Shown here piece by piece: positions 1-9,463 of a DNA stretch of 27,386 nt. The stretch comes from Mucidula mucida. Lineage: Eukaryota > Basidiomycota > Agaricomycetes > Agaricales > Physalacriaceae. Positions within the stretch are counted from its first letter, which is position 1. The number at the start of each line of letters is the position of its first letter. Location: assembly GCA_015501055.1 (NCBI GenBank), contig JADNYV010000454.1, positions 1 through 27,386 of the forward strand, in the 5' to 3' direction. The notes below the pieces were generated by a model. It was given only the letters and a program-made list of their open reading frames with translations, had not been told where the DNA came from and made no database searches. A program made the position numbers and the translations under genes.

Positions 1-1256
1 GCGCCGTGCATGAATAGCTATATACTGGTAGTCCAACCTTCAATAACGTCCCTGCAACTAGAACAAGGGTCTCTTACAGGAGGAGTGGGATCTGTCTCGC
101 GTAAACCAAATGCACGATTGAGGTGAACATGCGCTAGATGGCTCAGTTGAGGCGTCCAATGCATATGTTGACCAACAAGCTTCCATTGCGGAATGTAATC
201 CCAATCGTATTCGTCGTCAGGCTAGAAAGCCGTAAGATGCTGCTTAAACGGCGGCAAGAAAAACTGGAACTTGCCACTGCTGTGCACATGTAGTACAATT
301 CGTCGAAACACAAGAGCTGCTCGTCGGGAGGAAGAGATGCATTCAGCGGCGAAGACACTCTATAATTCCCGAGGTTCTCGTTTCTGGTTTCAGGGTACGC
401 GAATCTCGCGATGTCATTGAAGTAGGAGCTTGGGTAAGTGAACTTTTTGATCCAGTCTGGTAACGACGTGAATGAGATATCTGCGGGCACGGAAGAGTGA
501 ATACGGAACTGCTTTGCGCCGATTGGCCCACAGACCTAAATGATCCATTTCAGCAGAAAGAACAGGTGCTGGTTCTTTATTGAATTGCGCTTTGCGCGTG
601 CTCCAGCATCCAATTGACTCGACGGAGGTGCTATTCGGAAGCTTGACGTCAGGCCACTCCAAGATGTGCATGTTGAGCGCGTCCCGCAATCGCGGTAGGT
701 CAAACACTTCGCTGAATAATAGAAATTCTGCTCCGGGCGTTTGCGAAGTGGGCACGAATTTGGACAGGATCGGTATTCTGTCTGTTAATATAGCAAGGTA
801 GAGCAAGTTGATCTATAGAGAGAACGAGGCAAGGTTACTGGTCAGATTTCAATCTGGCGAGAGCAAAGGTTGGATACTTGAATGATGACGCTATTTGCTG
901 CCAAGCACCTCAATGACGTTGAAAGCAGTACAGGAAGGCGTGGAACTCACTCCAGCCAGCATAGAGCCATGTCGTGATGTATTTGGTTTCATCAAGAAGG
1001 TTATCTACCAAGGCGTTAGTAATGTAGTCTTGCGTGTATGATAAGACAGACCTTTGAAGCGTTCCGTTGGCTCGCCGTGAAGAGGGACAGGCCTTGATAT
1101 CGCGTTATACGCTGGGATTACGTTTGTCGAAGTGTACAATATCGAGTAAGGACTCCAAAGCGTAATGAACGCAAAGCCAAGGACGGCCAGAACACCGAAC
1201 GTGGCGAAACGAGTATAAGGGCGTCCAAAAGAGAGCATCTCCGAAAGAGGGAGCAT
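1..1256 (-). CDS. O-fucosyltransferase-like glycosyltransferase, 3' end outside the window
   Basis: Likely a Golgi/ER type II membrane glycosyltransferase of the fungal GDP-fucose protein O-fucosyltransferase-like family. Exons (minus strand): 1256-1052, 1004-951, 897-878, 812-536, 480-275, 221-78 and 24-1. All phases agree, giving 310 residues before the window edge. Residues about 17-35 form a single membrane anchor (FATFGVLAVLGFAFITLW). Family-like blocks follow: TTWLYAGWTN, INLLYLAILTDRIPIL, PPDEQLLCFDELYY and WKLVGQHMHWTP. The last visible residues, YIAIHARR, sit where the family has its HxRxGD sugar-nucleotide motif, so the catalytic C-terminal half is off the window. Introns are 47-65 nt. 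Intron 274-222 is best read with a GC donor (GCAAGT); a weaker GT donor three bases upstream at 277 keeps the same phase. The family call rests on recalled similarity, not a search. Confidence 0.62.
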
Positions 1257-1697
1257 ATCGTTGAAAGCAGAGGATGTACTTAGGGATTAGGAGGAGGAAC
1301 ATAATTAAGAAAATGATTTTGGGCACGAGGAACGGAGCCAGCTGAAAAGGAGTAATCTAAAATGTGACATGAAAGTCAGGTCTTCTCTCGCAAGAGCAAG
1401 TGAGCAGGTTAATTCAGTCTAGCCATCTCTGGGGTCATCAAGGAAAATTTCAGTTAGCAAGTCGACCGTCAACGCGAAATGCAAGGTTAGCGCCGCGCGG
1501 AGAGTCCGAGTGCTCTGCGGATCATTGTCCGAACCTGTTCCGAACATGTCAGACTTGCTTACTCAGACCTCATCCTGCTTCAACGATTCGACGCAGCGCA
1601 GTTGTGCGTTCAATTATAATTACATTAGCCGCAGCCTGACGTGGTAATACATAGTTGGAATAAATTGTACATGTGAGGCTACATTATATACTGACTT
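1257..1697. other. intergenic stretch between the O-fucosyltransferase-like gene and GH31
   Basis: This 441-nt stretch holds the 5' flank of the O-fucosyltransferase-like gene and the 3' flank of GH31, both on the minus strand. Short open frames on both strands show no family resemblance, and no convincing TATA box or repeat was seen. Confidence 0.5.
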
Positions 1698-2092
1698 CTA
1701 GACCGACAGAGTAACCGAAAATCCGCCTGTCAATGCTTTATGAAGCGAAACAAGCAAAGACTTTGATCGAGGATCATAGCGATATTTGACGCTTTGTCCA
1801 TCAGACTCAACCCGTGCCGGCTTGGAATTGATGCCTAGTAGTCGCAAATGCTTCAACCGTGCGTTCGTTTGATAGTCGAATGAACCGCCGACGGAGAGCA
1901 CATTGTCGGCGTAGGTGAAGGTGACCCAAGATATCCTTTCCTGTACCAAGGACACGCCATCATCGAGATACAAACTTCCACGAGCGCTACCATCTTTCCC
2001 GATGGCGACAATAACCTCAAAATCTTGTTCTCGCAGCTCTGTGGTCGTCATCGCCGATTTGACACGGAGTGGTACAACAGAACCACCGCGGA

Positions 2093-2105
2093 AGTGGAGG
2101 GGTAT
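2093..2105. repeat. target-site duplication of the LINE, tail side
   Basis: AGTGGAGGGGTAT directly abuts the plus-strand T run (the poly(A) tail). It matches 2934-2946 exactly. The boundary with the T run is ambiguous by one base. Confidence 0.9.
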
Positions 2106-2235
2106 TTTTTTTTTTTTTTTTTTTTTTTTTCCAATTTTATACTCTTGCGTACAGCAGTACATGTTCGAGTCTTTCTACGTAGCTATATATATCAATGGCA
2201 TGTTTGTGGCTCCTGCTTCTTCCTCTATTCTGCTC

Positions 2236-2254
2236 GAGCACCCGAAGGGTGCTC
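2236..2254 (-). repeat. perfect hairpin in the LINE 3' UTR
   Basis: An 8-bp perfect stem with a 3-nt loop (GAGCACCC-GAA-GGGTGCTC on the plus strand), about 100 nt before the poly(A) tail. Some LINEs use a 3' stem-loop as the recognition site for their own reverse transcriptase. That role is inferred here from position and perfection of the stem. Confidence 0.6.
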
Positions 2255-2336
2255 AGGATGGCCGGGTTACGACAATCCTATTCCCGTGTAGATGTGTCGC
2301 GGGTTATCTCGAGTGCGTTTCGGCTGATGCGTGAAA

Positions 2337-2933
2337 TCAGAACATGGCGTTCTGGAATGGGTCTCGTGTGGCAGCATGTGGACGGGGAGGTAATCGCGGC
2401 TGTTGTACGGGTGTGAAGTCTGTGGTGAAGCGTGCTGTGTCGGAGACAAATTGTATCAGATGTGGGATGTTCTTTGGTTCGGCAAGGAGATGTGACAGCT
2501 TGAGCTCGTTGGCTTTGGGTTTAACGCGTCGTATAAGGCGCTCGCGATGCTCACGATGAGCCGGGCAGCGTAAGAGGTAGTGAAAGACGTCTTCTTTGTG
2601 GTAACGGCAGGAGGGGCATTCTGCGGAATCGACTTTGCGGATTCTGTGGAGATGTGCGTTAAGGGGGGCGTGTCCCGTTCGAAGCTGGGTGATGAGGGAA
2701 GCGACTCGGCGTGAGAGGGGCTCGATAAGGTTTGTGTACCTCTTGCCGAGCGTGATGGCATCTGCCGCGTGGATGTGTTTGAACTTTGTTCGCCTCTCTG
2801 ATGTTCGCCATCTCTTTTTCGCTACTGTCTGCAACTTTTGCTGAAAGACGCGTTTGACGGCCGTCGCGCTAGCCGGTAGCGGCTTGCGAAATATGCGCGG
2901 CAATTGTGCTCTGTCCGTTGACGCTATCGGATC
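2337..2933 (-). CDS. C-terminal fragment of LINE ORF with CCHC knuckle
   Basis: An open frame of about 199 codons from the LINE junction to the stop at 2337. It encodes the region after the RNase H domain: a basic stretch (AKKRWRTSERRTKFKH), the conserved LITQLRTGHAPLN block and a CX2C-X8-H-X4-C zinc knuckle thought to bind nucleic acid in LINE ORF2 proteins. The open frame extends upstream into GH31 sequence, in a frame different from GH31's own, to an ATG at 2963. That fused frame of 208 codons is an accident of insertion and not evidence of a functional gene. No frameshift or internal stop is visible, which suggests a young copy. Confidence 0.75.
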   Translation of the reverse strand, partial: DPIASTDRAQLPRIFRKPLPASATAVKRVFQQKLQTVAKKRWRTSERRTKFKHIHAADAITLGKRYTNLIEPLSRRVASLITQLRTGHAPLNAHLHRIRKVDSAECPSCRYHKEDVFHYLLRCPAHREHRERLIRRVKPKANELKLSHLLAEPKNIPHLIQFVSDTARFTTDFTPVQQPRLPPRPHAATRDPFQNAMF

Positions 2934-2946
2934 AGTGGAGGGGTAT
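2934..2946. repeat. target-site duplication of the LINE, 5' side
   Basis: AGTGGAGGGGTAT is identical to 2093-2105. It marks the 5'-truncated end of the LINE and lies in GH31 codons for the conserved IPLH(F/I)RGG block. Confidence 0.9.
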
Positions 2947-5587
2947 CTGCGTGAAGTCGACATTGTTCAGAGTCGTTCTCTCGCCGCGGCCGACGACGGG
3001 CATGAAGGTCGCGAAATCGTAGAATATGTCATCGGCTAAGTAGATGCTGACCGACATGGAGTTGTCGTCTGTGACAGGTGACACTAAGATAGCATCGCCA
3101 TAGGAGAATTGGAGGTCGATTGGGTAGGCTTTTGTGTCGCGGGGGTATTGGAACCACAATGGCTGAAGCACTGGAGTACCGTCGACACTGGCTTGGTGAA
3201 AAGCGGTGTAGATATAGTCCAAAAGACGATAGCGAATATCCAGAACGTTGCGTGCTGCTTGTGCGACCAAAGGCCATCGGTAAAACTCTTGACTGATAGC
3301 TGTATCGATGTTGTGCTGCAGAGAGTTGGATACCAAGGACATGAAGGTACAAGCGCAAAGCTTACGTTTCTCATGAAGGTATAGAAAGCACCAAGCGTGG
3401 CCCAACGGGCACAGAGGTTCTCCGACGTGTTCTCGCCAAACCCGCAAATGTCGGAACCAACCATCGGTATTTGGTAGATCGAGGCCATACCCAGTATCCC
3501 GGCAATACTGAAGCGGTAATGTTCCCAGCGACTAAGATTGTCACCTAACCATTTCCCCACTTTGGTTCCAGCGCCAGCGAAAGACGAGCGGGTGATAACA
3601 AATGTGCGCAAGCCGGGTCGACGTCTCAGAAGGGCCTCGCGAGTCGCGGCGGACATCATTGTGCCGTACAAGTTATGCGTGTCGTATTCGAGCAGCCCGT
3701 TCGCATGCTTGATATTCGTCTAACATAAAGTAAGCGGCGAAGCGGCGAACGAGTCGGCAGGCTTACAGGGGCAGTTTTACTTGAAAGCGCTCCGGCAGCA
3801 TTGTCAATTGCGTACTGTGGTGTCAAGAGGTCGCGCTTCTTTTGTGAATCGACGAAGATTGGGGTGTCATGATCTGGGGGTGGTGTTGTTCGTCTGGGTG
3901 GTAAGCCTTGTTCATAAGCTTGTTGATATGGATTGTCGCAGGGCAGATTACAGAACTAGAAGCATATAAGTTAGCATTGAAGAACGCCGGGCGCATGAAA
4001 GCTGACATTTGAAGGTTCGTTCATATCAATCCACGCTCCATCAATGTCGAGTCCTTGTTCGGGATTGTAGAACATGGCGAATTCGTTATTCCAGTACCTA
4101 TAGTCAAAGTTAAGCGTATGCAGAATAAGAATATAACTCTACGCACGATTGCATGTTGGGATGGAACCAGTCTAAATAGAGAATCATCGTTAAGCTTTCT
4201 TGCGAAAACACCTGCGTAACTTACCAGGGTATACAGTCACACCTGGCCAGACAACTCCTCGGGAATAAGACCCGTCGGGTGACTTGAGCCATAGGTCCAT
4301 AGCGGTCCCCCTGTCGTATGAGCCGTATCCATCTACGGATGCCACCGCTGGATCTGTCATGACGACTAGCACGAACGCGGGTTGAGCGACACCATTACGC
4401 TTTCGATTGAGAGAGCTAACCGTATTTTTGACCATGACGGTGCAAATGATCCACAAGCTCGCGCATCCTGTCCATCGGAAAGTATGTTGGATCGACAGTG
4501 AAGATTTGTCGTTGGTACATGTAATCAATATCTGTCCACATCGTCTCAAGTGGAATCTTCGCTTTAGCATATTCGGTGACAACATCCGCAACGTCCACAA
4601 AGTCTAAATGAATATGAGCGAGCGAAAGTTTGTGCGGCAATCAACATACTGCGATAACCAAAGCGACATTGGTGAAATCCGAAAGACCAGTATGGGACCT
4701 CGGCGGGCAGTCCCACAACCTCGGCGTACTGTTTGGCCACCTCGATAGGATTCGTTTCGCTTCCGGCAAGGAAGTAAAAGTCGACAATGCCACCGATCAC
4801 GTTGTACTCCAGAGTTGCCCCGTCTTTGGGGGTATCGGTCAATTTCACGTCCATCCCGTTGGAACTGAGTATGAAGACGCCATGGGTGCCCGTTGTGCGA
4901 TGCTCAAAATAAACGGGGTGGTTGCCGTATAGATTTGTCCCTGTTGGAGTGCCATATGCGTCGCGCGACCAAAACGTACGGACCGTGTCGAATTCGGGTA
5001 GCCTGAACGAATCTGTGTGCTCGCCTAGTCCATAAATGTTGGGGTGGCGAGGTAGTGATGTTTTGACGCGAAGGTACTGGTCTTCAAAGATGAGCGGGAA
5101 TCTGGCGGTGGAGAAGAGGATCTCGGAGGTGGAGGTGCGATAGATGGTGAATGAGAAAGGATTGGTGGTATAGTTGAATTGGATGGCAGCAGTATCCGCA
5201 GAGGCACGGCCGCTTGCACTGGGGCGAGGTAGGACAGATTCTGGGACCTCGTAGCGATCCTTAGTGGCGTCTTTAATCTTGAGGTGTATCCGAGTGTCTA
5301 GGCGGTGTTCAGCAAAAGGCGGGAATCTATGAAGGACGCTACTGACCAGTTTCATATTCGACCGTGAGCGATAGCCGGGGAACGTCTGGTCCAAAGACAG
5401 CGCAGTTTCCGGCCAAGGCGAGGTCCGCTTTGAAGACTGAGCCTGTGGTCTGAGGCTTGTGGAGGGTGTAGCCTGGACAGGCGTCAAGGGCAGCTGGGTC
5501 TACCGAAGCAGCCACGGCGATGCCAATCAAGGCGGCTCCTGCCAGTCTGAAGATCATGGTGGTGGTGTTCGGATGCCATGTACACCA

Positions 5588-5594
5588 TTTTATA
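5588..5594 (-). promoter_or_regulatory. TATA box of GH31
   Basis: TATAAAA on the minus strand, 31 nt upstream of the GH31 start codon at 5557. The position is plausible for a core promoter. Two out-of-frame ATGs fall between it and the start, so transcription probably begins close to the coding start. Confidence 0.5.
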
Positions 5595-5847
5595 CGCGCT
5601 CCGCCTGCTTCTTTGCTTCTCTGATCGAGGACAACGTGACCGAGTCGAAGAGACGTCATTCGAAGGTCTCACTCTGTAGGTCGAGCAGTAGAAAATAGTA
5701 GTCATGAAATATTGAGAAAACTAACGCGTATATGCCGCTCCATCATTGCAAACGGTTTCAGAAATCGATGTCTTGATATCAGCTATGCTACAAGTATTAA
5801 ATCAGCGTAAGATACTTCTAGGTATAAAATTTGTGTCCCGACTGTCT

Positions 5848-6508
5848 TCACTGCGCCACCTGCTGCTTGGCAATCTTTTCAATCTCCTTGAGGACTTGAT
5901 CAAGTCCCTCCTGCTTCCAAAACGCAATTTCTTGAGGAGGTAAATGATCAAGAACATAGTCAGACGGATCCCCATTGCCCTCGCGTCCGACCCCTGCTCT
6001 CAAGCGCCAAAAGTCGAGTTGATTACCAAGAGCGGCAATGACGCTCTTAATACCATTGTGGCCATTAGCCGAACCACCAAGACGAACGGAAAGCTTCATG
6101 GGTTTGTGGGAAAGCGAATCCGCAATGACGAGCATAGCAGCGGGGGGGCACCCAGTTTGGCGGCATGCGCTTACGACAGAGCGCCCGGAGATGTTCATTA
6201 GTTCTCCTGGAAGGACATGAGTGATATACAATGATGAAAAACTTGACACCTACGGGATTTGAACAAGGTAATGGTTACTGGCGTTTTGCCGACCGTAACA
6301 TATCCTTCACCTGATATCCCGTTGCGGTTACGAGCGAGAGTTATGCCTAAACGCGAGGCTAATGCGTCCACTATGAGCTGGCCGACGCTGTTGAGACGTG
6401 TGAGACGACTGTGCGGATACAACGAGGCGAATCGGACCTGTGGCGAGTGGAAGGGTACGGCGCGTTGCCCAAGCCCGCGATGAATAGACGGGGAGCTCCA
6501 AAAGACAT
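5848..6508 (-). CDS. peptidyl-tRNA hydrolase, bacterial type (Pth1-like)
   Basis: Cleaves the ester bond of peptidyl-tRNAs released from stalled ribosomes so the tRNA can be reused. Exons (minus strand): 6508-6438, 6387-6254 and 6206-5848, giving 187 residues, normal for the family. Active-site positions are recognisable: Asn of GLGN (residue 15), catalytic His of TRHSVG (23), Asn of LMNISG, Asp of VIADS and the GGSANGHNG loop. Introns of 50 and 47 nt keep phase exactly. No long mitochondrial leader precedes the first strand (MSFGAPRLFIAGLGN), so location in cytosol or mitochondrion is open. It ends 290 nt from the GH31 start and is divergent from the PAQR gene, with which it shares a 321-nt promoter region. 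Confidence 0.92.
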
Positions 6509-6829
6509 GGGAGTCCTGATTTTTCAGAACAAGTGGATATCGGGGAGCACAGCAGCAGCTTATTAGTAAGCCTACAAGTCATTGTTAAGCCTGGCATGAG
6601 TAAGAAAGAGCTAGACAGTTGAGTTGACTCATCCTGACCTTTTCCTTGTTCGTGGATCACAGCAAAGTTCCCGAAAGGTGGCTGTGCATTTTGGGTATCT
6701 CGTGACTTCGGACTCTGGTCCGATTTTCAAATTTAGCTGGACGCTGGCCAAGCTGAACCTTCCGTCGTCGCTGCTAGATACCGCCGAGTGTCACTATCCA
6801 CACGTTCTTTACCTCCCACCACCACCACC
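6509..6829. promoter_or_regulatory. divergent promoter region between the hydrolase and PAQR genes
   Basis: A 321-nt spacer between two head-to-head start codons (6508 minus, 6830 plus). It should contain both promoters. No clear TATA box was seen. The PAQR start sits in a strong context (ACCACCATGGCC). Confidence 0.45.
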
Positions 6830-8773
6830 ATGGCCACGTTGTCCTCGTCTTCAGAGCTCAGACAGCGAAGACCGCGCTCGCCATCCGCACCGCAGGTCGC
6901 CCATGGTTCCCGCATTGCGGCGTGCAGACCTCTGCCCTATTCTCTCGAGGCATTGGATCTATCGCACTCCTCCCCAACTCAGGCTCTGGCCTCGCTGCGT
7001 TTCCTCGTGCTGTCCTACTTGGCAGAGGTCGAACAGAAAATATCGCAGCTGGAATCCCCAGATTTCGAGTCCTGGAAGGTGAAAGGCGAGGTGGCGATGG
7101 AGGACGCCAACAAATGGGTCTCCGACACACTGGAGCTTCTCGAGTCCATTCGCGCTGACGTGTCGTCCCATCTTCCCGATTTCTCCGTCGAGAACTTCAA
7201 GGCTCGTCTACCTGACCTGCCCGACGTACCGTCCATTCAAGACATGCGCTCTCATCTACCGGATATGCGCTCTCACCTCCCGGATATTCCGGACATGCAT
7301 CTCCTAGACTTTAATCTCTCGGAAATGCGTGCCAAACTCGAGGTTATACGCACTCGGTTTCATGATTTAGACTTCGATAAACCCATCGATTATGTCCCTC
7401 AACTTCTAGATCATCTACAGCGTTTGCACTCCCACCTCACTTCGAGCGACTCCCCATCTGGGTTCGACATAGCGGCCTCTGCGTTGAGTTCAAAACTCGC
7501 TAGTTTCTTAGATTCCATCCTTTCCTCCGAGTTGGTTTCGGATATGCTTCACTCCGCGCCACATATTCAGGAAGGAGAAGAGATTATTGAGAAAGCTGCG
7601 ATGGATGTGGCGAGAGCCATCAAGCACTCTTTCGAGGGCTGCCGCTTAATCCAATACGGCGACCTCCCTGCAAGATGGCGCAACAACCCTTTCGTCACTC
7701 AAGGTTATAGGTACGTATTCTTGCTACATTGGCGTTCGAGTGATGCTTAATCATCTCCGCTTAGATTTATACCCATAGAAAGATGGCCTCTTATTGTGCT
7801 GTCTTTGTTCGCTCTTCATAATGAGACTTGTACGTTATCGTTCGCTTATACTCGCATTAACCCTCACGCAACGTCAGTGAATATTCATACACATTTAATA
7901 CCCTTCCTTCTCTGGGGCATACATTCGATACCCTTTTTCAACTTCCATCCTACCGGTTACATAGATACCCCAGAACGCCTGTTCATGGTCTTCGCCCTGC
8001 TCTGCCTTGGGTGTAGTACGGTCTATCATACCATGGCTGGCTGCGCCCATCACGGTAGCATGCAGTTTTGTGCGCGTGTCGACTATGTCGGTATCGGATG
8101 GTACGTGCTCTGACGCAATTCCATAATATATGTTCACGGCGAATTTCAGGTTAATCAGCGCGAGTGTTGGAACAGTGGTCTATTACGGTTTCCAATGTCA
8201 CCCCAACCTAGGTAATGCTTTCTTGTCACTTTGCTTTGTGACGGGGCTGGCGGGAAACATCTTCCCTTTCATGGACTGGTTCAATCAGTATGAATATAGG
8301 GTGCGTTATCTAAGTGTCCGGGCTTCAAGCTCATCTGACAAATTTCCGTAGGGGTGGCGCATAGTCTTCTTCTTGACTCTTGCTTTCTCGTCACTTGCCC
8401 CGCTTTTAACGTTATCCTATTTGCAGTCGCCCATACAGACATTGCACTTCGTTTGTGAGTTTGAACACGAGAAATGCTGTTATATACTCATCTGCTATCT
8501 ACAGCTCCCGTCATACCGTCGTTAATCTCGTATATTGCCGGACTTGTATTCTACGCGTCTCATGCCCCCGAACGATTCCTTCCCGATAAATGGTGTAAAC
8601 GCTTGGATACGATCGGCGTTGGTATGAGCGTTTTCTCTCGTTTGTATACTGTTTGACTGATCTTCTTCGATGCAGGTTCTCACTCTATCTGGCACTGCTT
8701 CATTGTGCTAGCTGTGAGCCAACACCGGTCTGCGATCAAGATAATGAGAGAACACGCCCTTACATGTAGCTAG
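6830..8773 (+). CDS. PAQR / hemolysin-III-type seven-TM receptor with long N-terminal domain
   Basis: Membrane protein of the progestin/adipoQ receptor family (yeast Izh relatives), linked to lipid and zinc homeostasis and possibly ceramidase-like activity. Exons: 6830-7710, 7765-7829, 7878-8100, 8150-8300, 8352-8454, 8505-8621 and 8676-8773, giving 545 residues with all phases consistent. The C-terminal half carries family signatures: NET-LNIHTHLIPF, CSTVYHTMAG (His about 366) and GSHSIWHCFIV (His about 516 and 520), the presumed zinc ligands. The first roughly 290 residues are an extra, mainly soluble region: a low-complexity start, predicted helices with acidic/leucine patterns, and imperfect LPDMRSHLPDIPDM-type repeats near residues 125-165. 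Introns are 48-54 nt. The ATG at 6830 has a near-ideal context. Confidence 0.9.
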
Positions 8774-9463
8774 GATCTGTCTCATGTATGAACTTAATGA
8801 CGTGACGTTTTTTAATCCTGGCCTGACTCTCTAAGAACGCCAGAGCCGAGCGTTTGCATGGTTAGTCTGCCGCGAAGCGGCGAAGGTTCTTTCCGTTCTC
8901 TATTTTGTGCGCTTTGAATTCATCTGACCACCTTCCAAGGCGGTACTTATTGCCTCGTCGAACGTTCTCGTCAGGAACCCTGAGATTTCTCCGTGAGGCT
9001 TCGAAGCGCACGGACTAACTGCTTGGCTCTGGAGCAGAGCATTATGTTTGGTGCCAATAATGGAAGTGGTCACACGACCGCCATGTGTTACGAGGCCTAG
9101 TGTAGTAATGGTATAGCGACCTGTGCGTTAGTACTCACTTCTTTCTAGAACCACCCCAAAATGCCTGCAGCTGACTCTGAGACGTATGCTCTGGACGCAA
9201 CTTCGATGTCGAAAAGAATACCGGAATGTTCATCCAGCCTTGGCTCTCTGGCACGGGGCTCTCTGCAATGGGCTTCAGCACGCGCGGGGGCGCTTGGAAG
9301 CGAGAAGAATTACTGCAGGGGCCTTGCCAGGTATAGCCTTCTGGGCGACGTTGGCTCCATCCTACCGAGTAGCCATATGCAGGGTTCCATGGAGATGAAT
9401 TGGATAATCTTAAGAGCAGTTCTTATAAGGCCACCCAGATGGTCGTAGCAAGGCTCAAGCACC
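8774..9463. other. intergenic region upstream of GH92
   Basis: This 690-nt stretch has no gene I can support. It holds the 3' flank of the PAQR gene and the promoter of GH92, including a TATA-like TTATAAG at 9423-9429, 35 nt before the GH92 start. An open frame at 9161-9448 on the plus strand shows no family features. Confidence 0.5.
9423..9429 (+). promoter_or_regulatory. TATA-like element of GH92
   Basis: TTATAAG lies 35 nt upstream of the GH92 ATG at 9464. Its position is suitable for a core promoter, but there is no other support. Confidence 0.35.

Larger units (their letters stand above)
2106..2933 (-). mobile_element. 5'-truncated LINE (non-LTR retrotransposon) inserted in GH31
   Basis: The element is 828 nt on the minus strand and carries the 3' end of a LINE reverse-transcriptase/RNase H ORF, about 206 nt of 3' UTR and a poly(A) tail (T run on the plus strand at 2106-2130). 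The coding part, from 2933 to the stop at 2337, contains KPLPASATAVKRVFQQKL, ITQLRTGHAPLNAHLHRI and a CX2C-X8-H-X4-C knuckle (CPSCRYHKEDVFHYLLRC). These are typical of the C-terminal end of LINE polyproteins in Agaricomycetes. Reverse transcriptase and endonuclease are absent, the usual outcome of incomplete target-primed reverse transcription. A 13-bp target-site duplication flanks it, and it lies in the same orientation as GH31. Confidence 0.92.
1698..5557 (-). pseudogene. GH31 alpha-glucosidase, interrupted by a LINE in its last exon
   Basis: Secreted glycoside hydrolase family 31 enzyme, expected to release glucose from the non-reducing ends of alpha-glucans. Exons (minus strand): 5557-5347, 5297-4650, 4603-4421, 4365-4225, 4171-4147 (25 nt), 4097-4007, 3955-3767, 3719-3366, then 3315 into the insertion, resuming at 2105 to the stop at 1698. 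The start at 5557 gives a signal peptide (MIFRLAGAALIGIAVAASV). The catalytic barrel is intact: the nucleophile is the Asp of WIDMNEPSN (about residue 427) and the acid/base is the Asp of WLGDNLSRW (about 556). A LINE at 2106-2933 breaks the last exon. The frame meets TGA at 2934-2932, right at the junction, predicting a 741-residue product without the C-terminal beta domain (IPLHFRGGSVVPLR onward). Taking out the element plus one target copy restores phase (872 residues), so the rest has not decayed. Confidence 0.88.

Noticed and set aside
2025..2416. Plus-strand frames through the T run
   Set aside because: They cross the LINE tail and encode poly-Phe. They are artefacts of the T run and of GH31/LINE sequence on the other strand.
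9161..9448. Plus-strand ORF of 95 codons upstream of GH92
   Set aside because: No family features and overlapping frames of similar length; it lies in the expected promoter region.
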